Origin: Chloroflexota bacterium
GTDB lineage: Bacteria; Chloroflexota; UBA11872
Assembly (NCBI GenBank): GCA_026707185.1
Contig: JAPOXI010000126.1
Coordinates: 1 to 15,738 of the forward strand
Length of the DNA stretch: 15,738 nt
Reading direction: 5' to 3'
Part shown: positions 1 through 8,589 of the stretch, piece after piece
Layout of the letters: every line of letters begins with the position of its first letter
Position numbering within the stretch: position 1 is the first letter of the stretch
Position numbers and translations under genes: made by a program
Notes under the pieces: generated by a model
Databases searched by the model: none
What the model saw: only the letters and a program-made list of their open reading frames with translations
What the model was told of the DNA's origin: nothing

Positions 1-139
1 TCCGGGCGTCTTCGGCCGGAATGCGGCCGGCGCGGGCCCAGGCGTTGACGGCCGCAAGTTCAACGTCGCGCTGCTTTTCGAAGTAGACCTGGCGGTCCCA
101 GACGGCGGCCATCTCGGGGCGCGAGTAGCGGGGGATCAT
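1..139 (-). CDS. purB: Adenylosuccinate lyase, N-terminal part (runs off left edge)
   Basis: Only the first 46 codons are present; the rest lies beyond base 1. The protein begins MIPRYSRPEMAAVW and continues with a V-E-L-A-A-V segment, which is the characteristic opening of the short-form bacterial adenylosuccinate lyase (fumarase/aspartase superfamily). The family enzyme removes fumarate twice in purine synthesis, from SAICAR and from adenylosuccinate. The catalytic residues and the signature loop are not in the window. The ATG at 139-137 overlaps the purD stop in an ATGA (139-136), so translational coupling to purD is likely. Identification rests on the N-terminus alone, but the match is distinctive and the purine context supports it. 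Confidence 0.88.
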   Translation of the reverse strand, partial: MIPRYSRPEMAAVWDRQVYFEKQRDVELAAVNAWARAGRIPAEDAR

Positions 140-1427
140 GCGGGCACGACCGATGGCGACTTTCGGGCCGGTGATTGTTCGGCCGCGGCGATGTCGCTTC
201 GCCACTGGCATTCCTGGAACGTCACTTCGTCAACCGCCGCATACGCATTTGCCCTCGCTGCCGGAACATCCGGCCCTGTGCCAACGATTCCAAGAACTCG
301 TCCGCCGGCGGTGTAGAGCCCATCGTTGCGGGTTTCGGTGCCCGCGTGAAAGGCCAAGGCGCCGGGGGGAAGAGCATCCAAACCTTCGATTTTCTGTCCC
401 GTCTCGTAGGAAACCGGATAGCCGCCCGAGGCGAGGACCACGCACACCGCGGCGCTGCCGTCTGGGACAAGGTCAATCGTGGAGACGTCGCCGTCAATGG
501 CGGCCAACATGGCGGCGACGAGATCGCCGCGCATGGTTGGGAGGATGACCTGGGCTTCCGGATCGCCGAAGCGGATGTTGAATTCGATGACGACGGGACC
601 GTTTTCAGTGAGCATGAGGCCGGCATAGAGGACGCCGGTGAAGGGCCGGCCCGCATCGGACGATGCTTGCAGGGTGGGGCCGATGATGCGGTCGGCGACG
701 TCCCGGAGGAGCGCGTCGTCCGCGTCGGCGACCGGCGAGTAGGCGCCGACGCCGCCGGTGTTGAGTCCCTCGTCGCCGTCGTAGGCGCGCTTGTAGTCGC
801 GGGCGGAGCCGATGATTCGGTAGCTGGTTCCGGCACAGATGGCGAAGACCGACAACTCCGGTCCGTAGCAGCGCTCCTGGATCACAACGGTGGCGCCGGC
901 GTCGCCGAACTCGCGCTCGACCATGATGGCGTCAATGGCGGCGTGGGCCTCGTCGGGCGTGTCGCAGACCAGGACGCCCTTGCCCAGCGCCAGGCCGTCG
1001 GCCTTCACGACAAGGGGCTCGATTGAGTCATCGACGTAGTCGTGGGCGTCAGCGGGCGTTTCGAAGATGGCCGAATCGGGGATGGGCACGCCGGCACGGT
1101 CGAGGAGGTGGGTGGTCCAGGCCTTGCTGGACTCCAGCCACGTTGCAGCGGCGCTCGGTCCGAAGGCGCGGATCCCGGCCTCGGCCAGGCGGTCGACCAG
1201 GCCCAGGGCGCAGGGGTCCTCGGGTCCAACGATGACGAGGTCGGGGCGGCTGGCCACGGACCAGTCCACGAGGCCGGGAATGTCGTCCGCGGCCAGAGGG
1301 ACCGTGGTGGCGATGCCCGCGATGGCGGCGTTGCCGGGGGCGCAGTAGAGGTCGGTGTCAGGGCGGTCGGCGCGAACGCGCCAGCAAAGCGCGTGTTCGC
1401 GGCCCCCACTGCCGACCACGAGGATCT

Positions 1428-1431
<4 letters not shown>
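136..1431 (-). CDS. purD: Phosphoribosylamine-glycine ligase (GAR synthetase)
   Basis: This cytosolic ATP-grasp enzyme joins glycine to phosphoribosylamine, the second step of de novo purine synthesis. The N-terminal domain opens with the GSGGREHAL motif at residues 7-15. The ATP-grasp core shows VVKADGLALGKGV, and the PurD signature EFNIRFGDPEAQ follows. A conserved SGGYP segment lies in the C-terminal domain. At 431 residues the length is normal. An ATG six bases upstream (1437) would give two extra residues. I prefer ATG 1431-1429 because it yields the usual MKILVVG start and makes an ATGA overlap with the guaA stop (1430-1428), the same junction type as at the purD/purB boundary. The last 15 or so residues, rich in Ser/Pro/Lys after the RSDI segment, look like a variable tail. 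No frameshift is seen. Confidence 0.96.
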
Positions 1432-2989
<1,558 letters not shown>

Positions 2990-2993
<4 letters not shown>

Positions 2994-3082
2994 CGCCGCG
3001 CCGGGAGCCGGCCGGTCCGAGGGGCGTTTGACCTGAGGTAGGGGGACGAGACGGTACCTGCGCAGATCTGCGCGCCGTCCAC
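2990..3082 (-). CDS. Possible 30-codon leader ORF upstream of guaA
   Basis: This is a short frame, open upstream to a stop at 3166-3164. The best start is GTG 3082-3080, preceded by GGGAGG (3098-3093) with a 10-nt spacer, slightly long. It would encode 30 residues beginning V-D-G-A-Q-I-C and ending R-L-P-A-R-R. Its TGA (2992-2990) overlaps the TTG start of guaA as TTGA, the same geometry as the ATGA and GTGA junctions elsewhere in this strand. By hand count G+C at codon positions 1/2/3 is 20, 21 and 25 of 30, a weakly coding-like pattern. I recognise no family. It could be a regulatory leader peptide, a translational primer for guaA, or chance in GC-rich DNA. Confidence 0.3.
3060..3073. promoter_or_regulatory. 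14-bp perfect palindrome in guaA leader
   Basis: GCGCAGATCTGCGC is a perfect 14-bp palindrome, about 67 bp upstream of the guaA start and inside the possible leader ORF. A dyad of this size could be a repressor site, or a hairpin in RNA with a minimal loop. I recognise no known operator. Chance is possible in GC-rich DNA. Confidence 0.3.
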
Positions 3083-3103
3083 GCGGATGGTGCCTCCCAG
3101 CTC

Positions 3104-3124
3104 CCGCGTCCTCTGCGGACGCGG
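3104..3124 (-). promoter_or_regulatory. Strong stem-loop in guaA 5' leader
   Basis: CCGCGTCC and GGACGCGG form an 8-bp perfect stem around a 5-nt loop (GCAGA on the transcript strand). No T-tract follows, so it is not a standard intrinsic terminator for thrB. It lies between the -10-like element and guaA and would be part of the guaA leader RNA. Its 3' arm overlaps a segment that can pair instead with bases just upstream of the guaA start. Confidence 0.45.
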
Positions 3125-3139
3125 CTCATCCTTGCCGCG

Positions 3140-3168
3140 CCTGAGTATACGAATCGCGTCGACTCAGG
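3140..3168. repeat. Inverted repeat straddling the guaA -10-like element
   Basis: The 7-bp arms CCTGAGT and ACTCAGG (3162-3168 and 3140-3146) are perfect inverted repeats separated by 15 bp. Inner CGA/TCG triplets can add three more pairs. The element begins two bases after the thrB stop codon and covers the TATACT hexamer. It could be an operator, or a 3'-end hairpin for the thrB message. It lacks a T-run, so intrinsic termination is unlikely. Confidence 0.4.
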
Positions 3169-3172
3169 TTTA
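3144..3172 (-). promoter_or_regulatory. Candidate guaA-purD-purB promoter
   Basis: TATACT (3149-3144) is a good -10. Seventeen bases upstream lies TAAACC (3172-3167), which matches only three of six -35 positions and includes the thrB stop codon. A start near 3137 would give a leader of about 145 nt before guaA. The separation of purine genes from the upstream elongation genes by 176 bp supports an independent promoter here. Confidence 0.35.
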
Positions 3173-4078
3173 GGCCAGCGGCTGGATTACGGCGGCACCA
3201 GTCTCGGCGGCGTTGGCCACGTAAGTCTCGCAGCCCGACGACTCATCAAGCGCGACGTCGGCGATGGCGCCGGCCACGCGCATGGTGCGGTCCTTGGGCG
3301 CGAAGGCGATGAGTGTCGGTCCAGATCCGCTGAGGGCGGCGCCGTAGGCGCCGGCATCGAGAGCGGCCTGGACTCCGGGTTCGAGTGCGGGATTAAGCTC
3401 GGCCCGGTACGGCTGGTGGAGAAAGTCCTGCGTCGCTACGCGCAATTCCGCATAGCGTCCCGTCTGTAACGCGGCGATCAACATGGCGGCGCGGCCGAGA
3501 TTGGCCACGGCGTCGGAGCGTGGGACTTTCGTCGGCAGCACCGCCCGCGCCCGCGCGGTTGGCACGTGGTAGCCAGGCACGACGACGACGATTCCGATGT
3601 CGCTGGGAAACGGGACTCGCACGGCGTGTAAGGCTTCGTTGGTCTGAACCGTCAACACCAGACCGCCCAGCAGCGCCGCGGCCACGTTGTCAGGATGGCC
3701 TTCGATTTCTGCCGCGCGGCGCAGCAACTCGTCGTCGTCCAGGCCAAGGCTGAATGCGTGATTCGCGGCGGCGAGTCCGCCAACGATGGCGCTGGCTGAG
3801 CCGCCGAGGCCGCCTTGCGGGGGAATCTCGCGGACCGCACGCAGACGGTAGGGACCTGCTTCGGCCGGGGCCAGCGACCTGAAGGCGCGAAAGGCCAGGT
3901 TGCGCCGGGTGTCGCGGGGAACGTGCTTGAGGAATTTGCCCGCCGGCTCAATCAGGTCGCGTGCGGCCGGCTCGAACTGGTACTCGTCGCGAACGTCGAT
4001 GGCGAGGCCAAACACATCGAAGCCAGCACCCAGGTTGCCCGAGGACGCGGGGACGGAGATGCGGGCGCGGCCGGTCAC
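3170..4078 (-). CDS. thrB: Homoserine kinase (GHMP kinase family)
   Basis: The predicted role is ATP-dependent phosphorylation of homoserine in threonine synthesis, in the cytosol. The N-terminus RARISVPASSGNLGAGFDVFG is the usual homoserine kinase opening. The ATP-binding GHMP motif is at about 86-97. It reads PPQGGLGGSASA, with Gly where many members have the first Ser of GLGSSA. EGHPDNV at 126-132 is strongly ThrB-like, and the third motif GAALSGSGPTLIAF is at 246-259. At 302 residues it has normal length. The start is GTG 4078-4076, overlapping the rodA TGA as GTGA, so translation is probably coupled to rodA. No other threonine pathway gene is nearby. The stop is TAA at 3172-3170. Another GHMP kinase is less likely given the EGHPDNV motif. 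Confidence 0.93.
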   Translation of the reverse strand: MTGRARISVPASSGNLGAGFDVFGLAIDVRDEYQFEPAARDLIEPAGKFLKHVPRDTRRNLAFRAFRSLAPAEAGPYRLRAVREIPPQGGLGGSASAIVGGLAAANHAFSLGLDDDELLRRAAEIEGHPDNVAAALLGGLVLTVQTNEALHAVRVPFPSDIGIVVVVPGYHVPTARARAVLPTKVPRSDAVANLGRAAMLIAALQTGRYAELRVATQDFLHQPYRAELNPALEPGVQAALDAGAYGAALSGSGPTLIAFAPKDRTMRVAGAIADVALDESSGCETYVANAAETGAAVIQPLA

Positions 4079-5238
4079 CGGCCCGGGCCGCCGCGGGGGC
4101 CCGCCGCCGGAAGCGATCCTCGAACCACGTGCATCGACTGCTGCCGGAAGGGAGCCGCCCCACGGTGCGAGTGAATGCTGAGCAGGATGCCGACCGACAG
4201 GAGTGTGACCAGCAATGAGTTCTTGCCGAGGCTTACGAGCGGAAGCGTGATGCCGGTCACCGGCATGAGGCCGACGTTCATTCCGATGTTCACGAACGAC
4301 TGGGTGAAGAGCATGGCGGCGATGCCGATTGCCAGCAGGCGACCGAATGGGTCACGCGCCCGCAGCCCGATGACCAGGGCCTGGACGATGAGAAGTGTGA
4401 AGAAGGCGAGCAAGCCGAACGTTCCCGCGAGCCCAAGCTGTTCGCCGAGCATGGCGAAGATGAAGTCGGTGTCCCGAACGCGCAGGAATTCCAGCTGTGA
4501 CTGCGAGCCCTGTCCCAGGCCGTGGCCAAACCAGCCGCCGGAGCCAATGGAGATTCGTGCCTGCAATACGTTGTAGCCAGCACCGAGCGGGTCGCTGCTG
4601 GGATCAAGAAAAGTCACGAAGCGCTGCCGCATGTAGTCCTGGGCAAGGAACCAGGCAAACGGGAAGGCGGTCAGAGCGATGATGATGGGCGTCAGCAAGT
4701 GCCACCAGCGGGCGCCAGCAACGAAGACCATGGCCATCCAGATGGCGCCGAAGATGAGGGCGGTACCCAGATCCGGCTGCAAGAAGATCAAGCTGGCGGG
4801 AATCAGCATGACTCCGAGGCTGACCATGACGGTTCGTAGCGATCGGGTTGAGTCGCTTCGGTCCGACAGGAATTTCGCGAACGCGATGATGGCCGCAAGT
4901 TTCATGAATTCGGATGGCTGCACAACGATGGGGCCGACTTCGAACCAGCGGCGGGCGCCGAGATCGAAGTCACCCACCAGCAAAACCAAGACCAAGGCGA
5001 CGACACCGAGTAGATACACGGGTGCGGCCAATCCGTGCAAGCCACGGTAGTCAACCTGGGCCATGGCGACGGCCACGGCAAGGCCGAGAGCTCCCAGAAC
5101 GGCTTTCTGTACCGCCTGGTTCTCCAGCCCTCGGGTGTCGGGATCAGCCGTGGTGCTGAGCATGAGCACGCCAAACGCCACCAGGGCGATAGTCGAGATC
5201 ACGGTCGCCCAATCGATACGCGCGACGCGGAGAAACAT
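4075..5238 (-). CDS. rodA: SEDS peptidoglycan glycosyltransferase RodA
   Basis: This polytopic inner-membrane protein polymerises lipid II during cell elongation, working with PBP2. At 387 residues it shows about ten hydrophobic segments. Family motifs are DLGARRW (92-98), QPSEF (107-111), QPDLGTALIF (154-163), GQGSQSQLEFL (242-252), then DTDFIF with the conserved Asp258 that corresponds to the catalytic Asp region of the family. VNIGMNVGLMPVTGITLPLVS follows near the C-terminus. The usual SYGGSS/SYGGSA signature after this reads SLGKNS (336-341), which is unusual. The ATG (5238-5236) shares its A with the mrdA stop (TGATG), a termination-reinitiation junction. The stop overlaps the thrB GTG. 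A 29-residue Arg/Gly/Pro-rich tail ends the protein. FtsW is excluded by the mre/mrdA context and motifs. Confidence 0.94.
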   Translation of the reverse strand: MFLRVARIDWATVISTIALVAFGVLMLSTTADPDTRGLENQAVQKAVLGALGLAVAVAMAQVDYRGLHGLAAPVYLLGVVALVLVLLVGDFDLGARRWFEVGPIVVQPSEFMKLAAIIAFAKFLSDRSDSTRSLRTVMVSLGVMLIPASLIFLQPDLGTALIFGAIWMAMVFVAGARWWHLLTPIIIALTAFPFAWFLAQDYMRQRFVTFLDPSSDPLGAGYNVLQARISIGSGGWFGHGLGQGSQSQLEFLRVRDTDFIFAMLGEQLGLAGTFGLLAFFTLLIVQALVIGLRARDPFGRLLAIGIAAMLFTQSFVNIGMNVGLMPVTGITLPLVSLGKNSLLVTLLSVGILLSIHSHRGAAPFRQQSMHVVRGSLPAAGPRGGPGR

Positions 5239-7160
5239 CAGAGCCGACTATCGGGCGGGATGAAGTCCGGGCGGTCTTGCGGCAGCGGCGGCATGTCGCC
5301 GGTCATCAGGTAGTCCACGATGTCACGGGCGATGGGCGCAGCGGCGAAGGCGCCTTCACCGCCGTCGCGCACCAGCACAGCAAATGCGTACTCGGGCTGC
5401 TCGGCCGGGGCGTAGCCGGCGAACCATGCGTGGCTGGGCAGACGGCCTTGCGCATCACGGGCTCCGCTGTATTCGGCGGTGCCAGTCTTGCCGGCCACGA
5501 CCGTGTGCGCCGAGCGGGCTCGAGGGCCGGTGCCCTGCGGCTCATTGACCGCGCGGTAGAGGCCGGCCTGCAGCAGACGCAGGTTGGCGTCGCTCATTGG
5601 CAGGACGCCGCGAACTTGCGGGGGAATCCGTTCGGCCACATTGCCGTGCTGGTCAAGCATTCGGTCAATGAGGCGCGGACGCATGACACGGCCGCCATTG
5701 CCGATCGCCGCATACATGCCGGCGATCTGCAAAGGCGTGACCTGAACCAGTCCCTGGCCGATGGCGGCGTGATAGGTGTCGCCGGTAACCCATGGCTGTT
5801 GGAGGTTCTTGGTCTTCCACTCCGAGGTTGGAACGAGGCCGGAGGCTTCGCCCGGCAGGTCAATACCTGTGCGCCGGCCGAAGCCGAACGAGCGTTCGAA
5901 TTCGGCGAGGCGCCGGTTGCCCAGACCCTGCAGCTGGGTGTATGGGTTGCCGCCGGACACATTGTAGAAATAGATGTTGCAGGACTCGGCGATGGCACGC
6001 TCCAGGTCCACGAGCCCATGCCCCTGAGGCAGCCAGTCGTCGAAGGCCCAGCCGTCGGGCAGGATGAGGCGGCCGTCGCAGTGAATCTTGCTCTGCGGCA
6101 AGACCACGCCCGCTTCCAGGGCGCCGCTGGCCGCGATGACTTTGTACGTTGACCCTGGGGGGTACAGTCCGGAAATTGCGTGGTTGATCAGCGGTCGGCG
6201 GGGATCGCTGACTAGCAGGGCGAAGCTCTCGCTGGAAGCGCCGCGGGTGAAAATGTTGCTGTCATAGTCGGGCAGGCTCACCATCGCGAGGACATCGCCG
6301 GTATTGGGGCGGAGCACAACGACGGCACCGGCGCCCCGCTCACGCAGGGCGAGGTGGCGGGCCAGGATTTCGCGTATCGCCTTTTGTTCGGTGACGGAGA
6401 CGGTAAGGACCGCGTGCTGGCCGACTTGCGGCGGCGTGAACGAGAGTTCGTGGAGCGCGCGGCCAAAGGCATCGGTTTCAAGCCGCTGTTCGCCGTCCCG
6501 GCCTCGCAGTCGGGTCTGAAGGCTGCGCTCGACGCCCGCGAGCCCGATGTCTTCATCAAAGCGAACACCGTGGCGCCGGTAAGCTTCGACCTCCTCGGCG
6601 GGGATGGGACCCGTGAAGCCGAGAATGTGCCCCAAGACATCGCCGTGGGCATACTCGCGCCGGGTACTGGTGCGCACGGAGATTCCGGGCAGATCTTGTC
6701 GGCGCTCCTCGATGGTGAGCGCTGATTCCCGGGGTACGGCGCGAGCCAAGCGGGCTGGTGTGTCCGGCGCCAGCCGCGCCTGGCTGAGTTTGAAACGCAG
6801 ATCTTCGAGGCGCTCGCCCGTCAGCACGGCCAGGTTGGCCAATACGGGGCCTTCGCGCTCCGGGGGAAGATCCGCCGGAGCTAACCAGACGCCAAAGACC
6901 GGAGCGTTTGCAACGAGCGGCTCGCGATTGCGGTCGTAAACGAGTCCGCGTAGCGGCTGAATGGGTCTGGTTCGAGCGCGGTTGTGCGCCGCTTGCTCAC
7001 GGTACGTTTCGGATTCGACCACCTGCAGTTGCCACAGACGGGCGGCCAGCGCGGTGTTGCCGGCTAATGCGACGCCACCCAGGAGCAGGGCGCGCCGCGT
7101 GCCGCTTACACGCGGCTGCCCGGCGCCAGTTCTGGCCGCCGGACGAGGATGTGCCTCCAA
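5238..7160 (-). CDS. mrdA: Penicillin-binding protein 2 (elongation transpeptidase)
   Basis: A class B PBP of 640 residues that crosslinks peptidoglycan during elongation; anchored in the membrane with its catalytic part outside. A basic N-terminus leads to one membrane segment at about 24-42. The PBP dimerisation (pedestal) region follows, with RGLVYDRNREPL at 71-82. The transpeptidase domain carries all three active-site motifs: S337-T-Y-K340, S393-C-N395 and K558-T-G560 followed by T-A-E. The start is TTG 7160, because no ATG or GTG fits and GGGAGG (7171-7166) stands 5 nt before it. The stop merges with the rodA ATG. Directly following mreD is the standard arrangement for elongation genes. 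No defect is visible. Confidence 0.95.
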   Translation of the reverse strand: MEAHPRPAARTGAGQPRVSGTRRALLLGGVALAGNTALAARLWQLQVVESETYREQAAHNRARTRPIQPLRGLVYDRNREPLVANAPVFGVWLAPADLPPEREGPVLANLAVLTGERLEDLRFKLSQARLAPDTPARLARAVPRESALTIEERRQDLPGISVRTSTRREYAHGDVLGHILGFTGPIPAEEVEAYRRHGVRFDEDIGLAGVERSLQTRLRGRDGEQRLETDAFGRALHELSFTPPQVGQHAVLTVSVTEQKAIREILARHLALRERGAGAVVVLRPNTGDVLAMVSLPDYDSNIFTRGASSESFALLVSDPRRPLINHAISGLYPPGSTYKVIAASGALEAGVVLPQSKIHCDGRLILPDGWAFDDWLPQGHGLVDLERAIAESCNIYFYNVSGGNPYTQLQGLGNRRLAEFERSFGFGRRTGIDLPGEASGLVPTSEWKTKNLQQPWVTGDTYHAAIGQGLVQVTPLQIAGMYAAIGNGGRVMRPRLIDRMLDQHGNVAERIPPQVRGVLPMSDANLRLLQAGLYRAVNEPQGTGPRARSAHTVVAGKTGTAEYSGARDAQGRLPSHAWFAGYAPAEQPEYAFAVLVRDGGEGAFAAAPIARDIVDYLMTGDMPPLPQDRPDFIPPDSRL

Positions 7161-7165
7161 GCCAG

Positions 7166-7171
7166 CCTCCC
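7166..7171 (-). promoter_or_regulatory. Shine-Dalgarno that fixes the TTG start of mrdA
   Basis: GGGAGG on the minus strand lies 5 nt upstream of TTG 7160, inside the 15-bp gap after the mreD stop. It is the clearest ribosome binding site in the minus-strand block and supports the non-ATG start. Confidence 0.75.
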
Positions 7172-7175
7172 GTTA

Positions 7176-7757
7176 TCAGCCCGGATAGCCACCGACGGAG
7201 CGTCCCAAGAGACGTGCGCCGCTTTGCGGGTATGTCCACCGTTCCACCCGACGAACAACCGGGTAGAGCAGCATGGTTGCCCCCGCGTTAACCGCCACGG
7301 CACGCGGCAGGCGATCCCAGACTTGCCTGCCCCAGTCTATGTTGAATTCCAGGAATTGCAGTGCCAGGATCAGGGCCGGGTAGTAGAGCACGGTCGCGGC
7401 AGCCCCGGCGAGCATCGGGAACACGGGGTTAACGCGGTCGAAGCGGCGCCCTTGTCCGCCAACGATGTAGACGAGCAGCGTAAAGAGCAGTGCGTTGACT
7501 CCCAGCGGTGTGGTCGATAGCAGATCAACCAGGAGACCGCCGGCGAACCCCCAGTACAGCGCGCGCGTATCGTCGCTTATGGTCGCCAGCGTGATCGCGG
7601 ACATCAGCACGAGCGCGGGCCGGATGCCGACAATCGCGAAGGACGGAAAGACCGAGGTCTGCAAGAGCCCGAGCATCAGGACGAGCAGGACGGAGCCGAT
7701 GTAGCCGATCCAAAGGCGCCGGCCGGGGCGCGGCTGGAAAACCCTGGCGATCATCAT
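7176..7757 (-). CDS. mreD: Rod shape-determining membrane protein MreD
   Basis: A small polytopic inner-membrane protein (193 residues) of the elongasome, thought to link MreC to the rest of the complex. Six hydrophobic segments can be placed near 16-36, 45-61, 67-80, 87-101, 112-134 and 152-168. The family-typical pattern G-x-x-x-G-L-L-x-D-L-L...P-L-G is seen at 70-86. ATG 7757-7755 overlaps the mreC stop in ATGA; a second ATG directly follows and could also serve. MreD sequences vary widely, so the position between mreC and mrdA carries much of the weight. Confidence 0.9.
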   Translation of the reverse strand: MMIARVFQPRPGRRLWIGYIGSVLLVLMLGLLQTSVFPSFAIVGIRPALVLMSAITLATISDDTRALYWGFAGGLLVDLLSTTPLGVNALLFTLLVYIVGGQGRRFDRVNPVFPMLAGAAATVLYYPALILALQFLEFNIDWGRQVWDRLPRAVAVNAGATMLLYPVVRRVERWTYPQSGARLLGRSVGGYPG

Positions 7758-8578
7758 GGCGACCCGGGCACACGCTCGACAATGATCTGGATGACATCCA
7801 GGCGCTCGGAGCGAACGAACGGCTCAACGGCGGCTTCGCGGAAGACATTTTCCGGCGAGGTGAAGATGGCAATGACGCGGCCGACGGGAAGTCCGCGGGG
7901 AAATCCGCCGCCGAGGCCAGAGGTAACGACGAGGTCACCGATGGCGAGCGGAGCGTCAGGCTCGATTCGGGTCAACACCAGGCCGCCGTTGTCGTCGCCC
8001 TCGACGATGCCGTCGGCCGAGCCGTCCTCACCCTGGGCGACGGCGTTGACGGCGCTTTGGCTGCTCTGAATCGGCAGCACGTCGGCCGACGTTGTGGTAA
8101 CCGCGAGCACACGACCGGCCAGGCTGCCGTTAGCGACTACCGCCATGCCCACGCGCACTCCGTCCACGGCGCCGCGATCAATAATCAGGGTGTCCAGCGC
8201 GTCAACGCTGTCGCGCCCTGCCACCCGTCCCACCAGCAGCGACCACTCGGTGTTCGTGCGCTGGTAGTCGAGCGCGGCGCGCAGGGCCTCGTTCTCCCGG
8301 CGGGTGGCCTGAATGCCGGCTGCGGCCGAACGCAATTGGACTACCTCGGCGCGCAGCGCCTCGTTTTCAGTTCGCAGGTCGTCAAACCGCTGAGCGTCAG
8401 CGAGGGCGGCGGCAGCCCCGGATGCCACGCCGCTGAGGGCGGAGCGAACTGGGGCGATAGCGGCCAAGGCTGCGCCCTGGGCCGCCGACCCGGCTTCGGT
8501 GTTTCGCAGCGCCGCCAGCACCACCGCGACGACGACCAGCGTCAGGAGCAACAGGACCGACTGCTGGCCGCCGCGCAT
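7754..8578 (-). CDS. mreC: Rod shape-determining protein MreC
   Basis: A bitopic membrane protein with a large extracytoplasmic part that scaffolds PBP2 and MreD. With ATG 8578-8576 as start it has 274 residues: a membrane segment at 8-24, an Ala-rich linker, a heptad-like coiled coil at about 62-103 (with ENEALRAEVVQLR and RRENEALRAAL), then the beta-rich MreC domain with GRVAGRD and DRGAVDGVRVGM. The frame extends upstream to 8656, but that start would overlap mreB by 67 bp and put a basic extension before the membrane segment. I therefore chose 8578, 11 bp after the mreB stop. The end overlaps mreD as ATGA. Confidence 0.92.
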   Translation of the reverse strand: MRGGQQSVLLLLTLVVVAVVLAALRNTEAGSAAQGAALAAIAPVRSALSGVASGAAAALADAQRFDDLRTENEALRAEVVQLRSAAAGIQATRRENEALRAALDYQRTNTEWSLLVGRVAGRDSVDALDTLIIDRGAVDGVRVGMAVVANGSLAGRVLAVTTTSADVLPIQSSQSAVNAVAQGEDGSADGIVEGDDNGGLVLTRIEPDAPLAIGDLVVTSGLGGGFPRGLPVGRVIAIFTSPENVFREAAVEPFVRSERLDVIQIIVERVPGSP

Positions 8579-8589
8579 CCCGGTGCCGA

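Noticed and set aside
3104..3168. Intrinsic terminator after thrB
   Set aside because: Two hairpins are present, but neither is followed by a T-tract on the minus strand.
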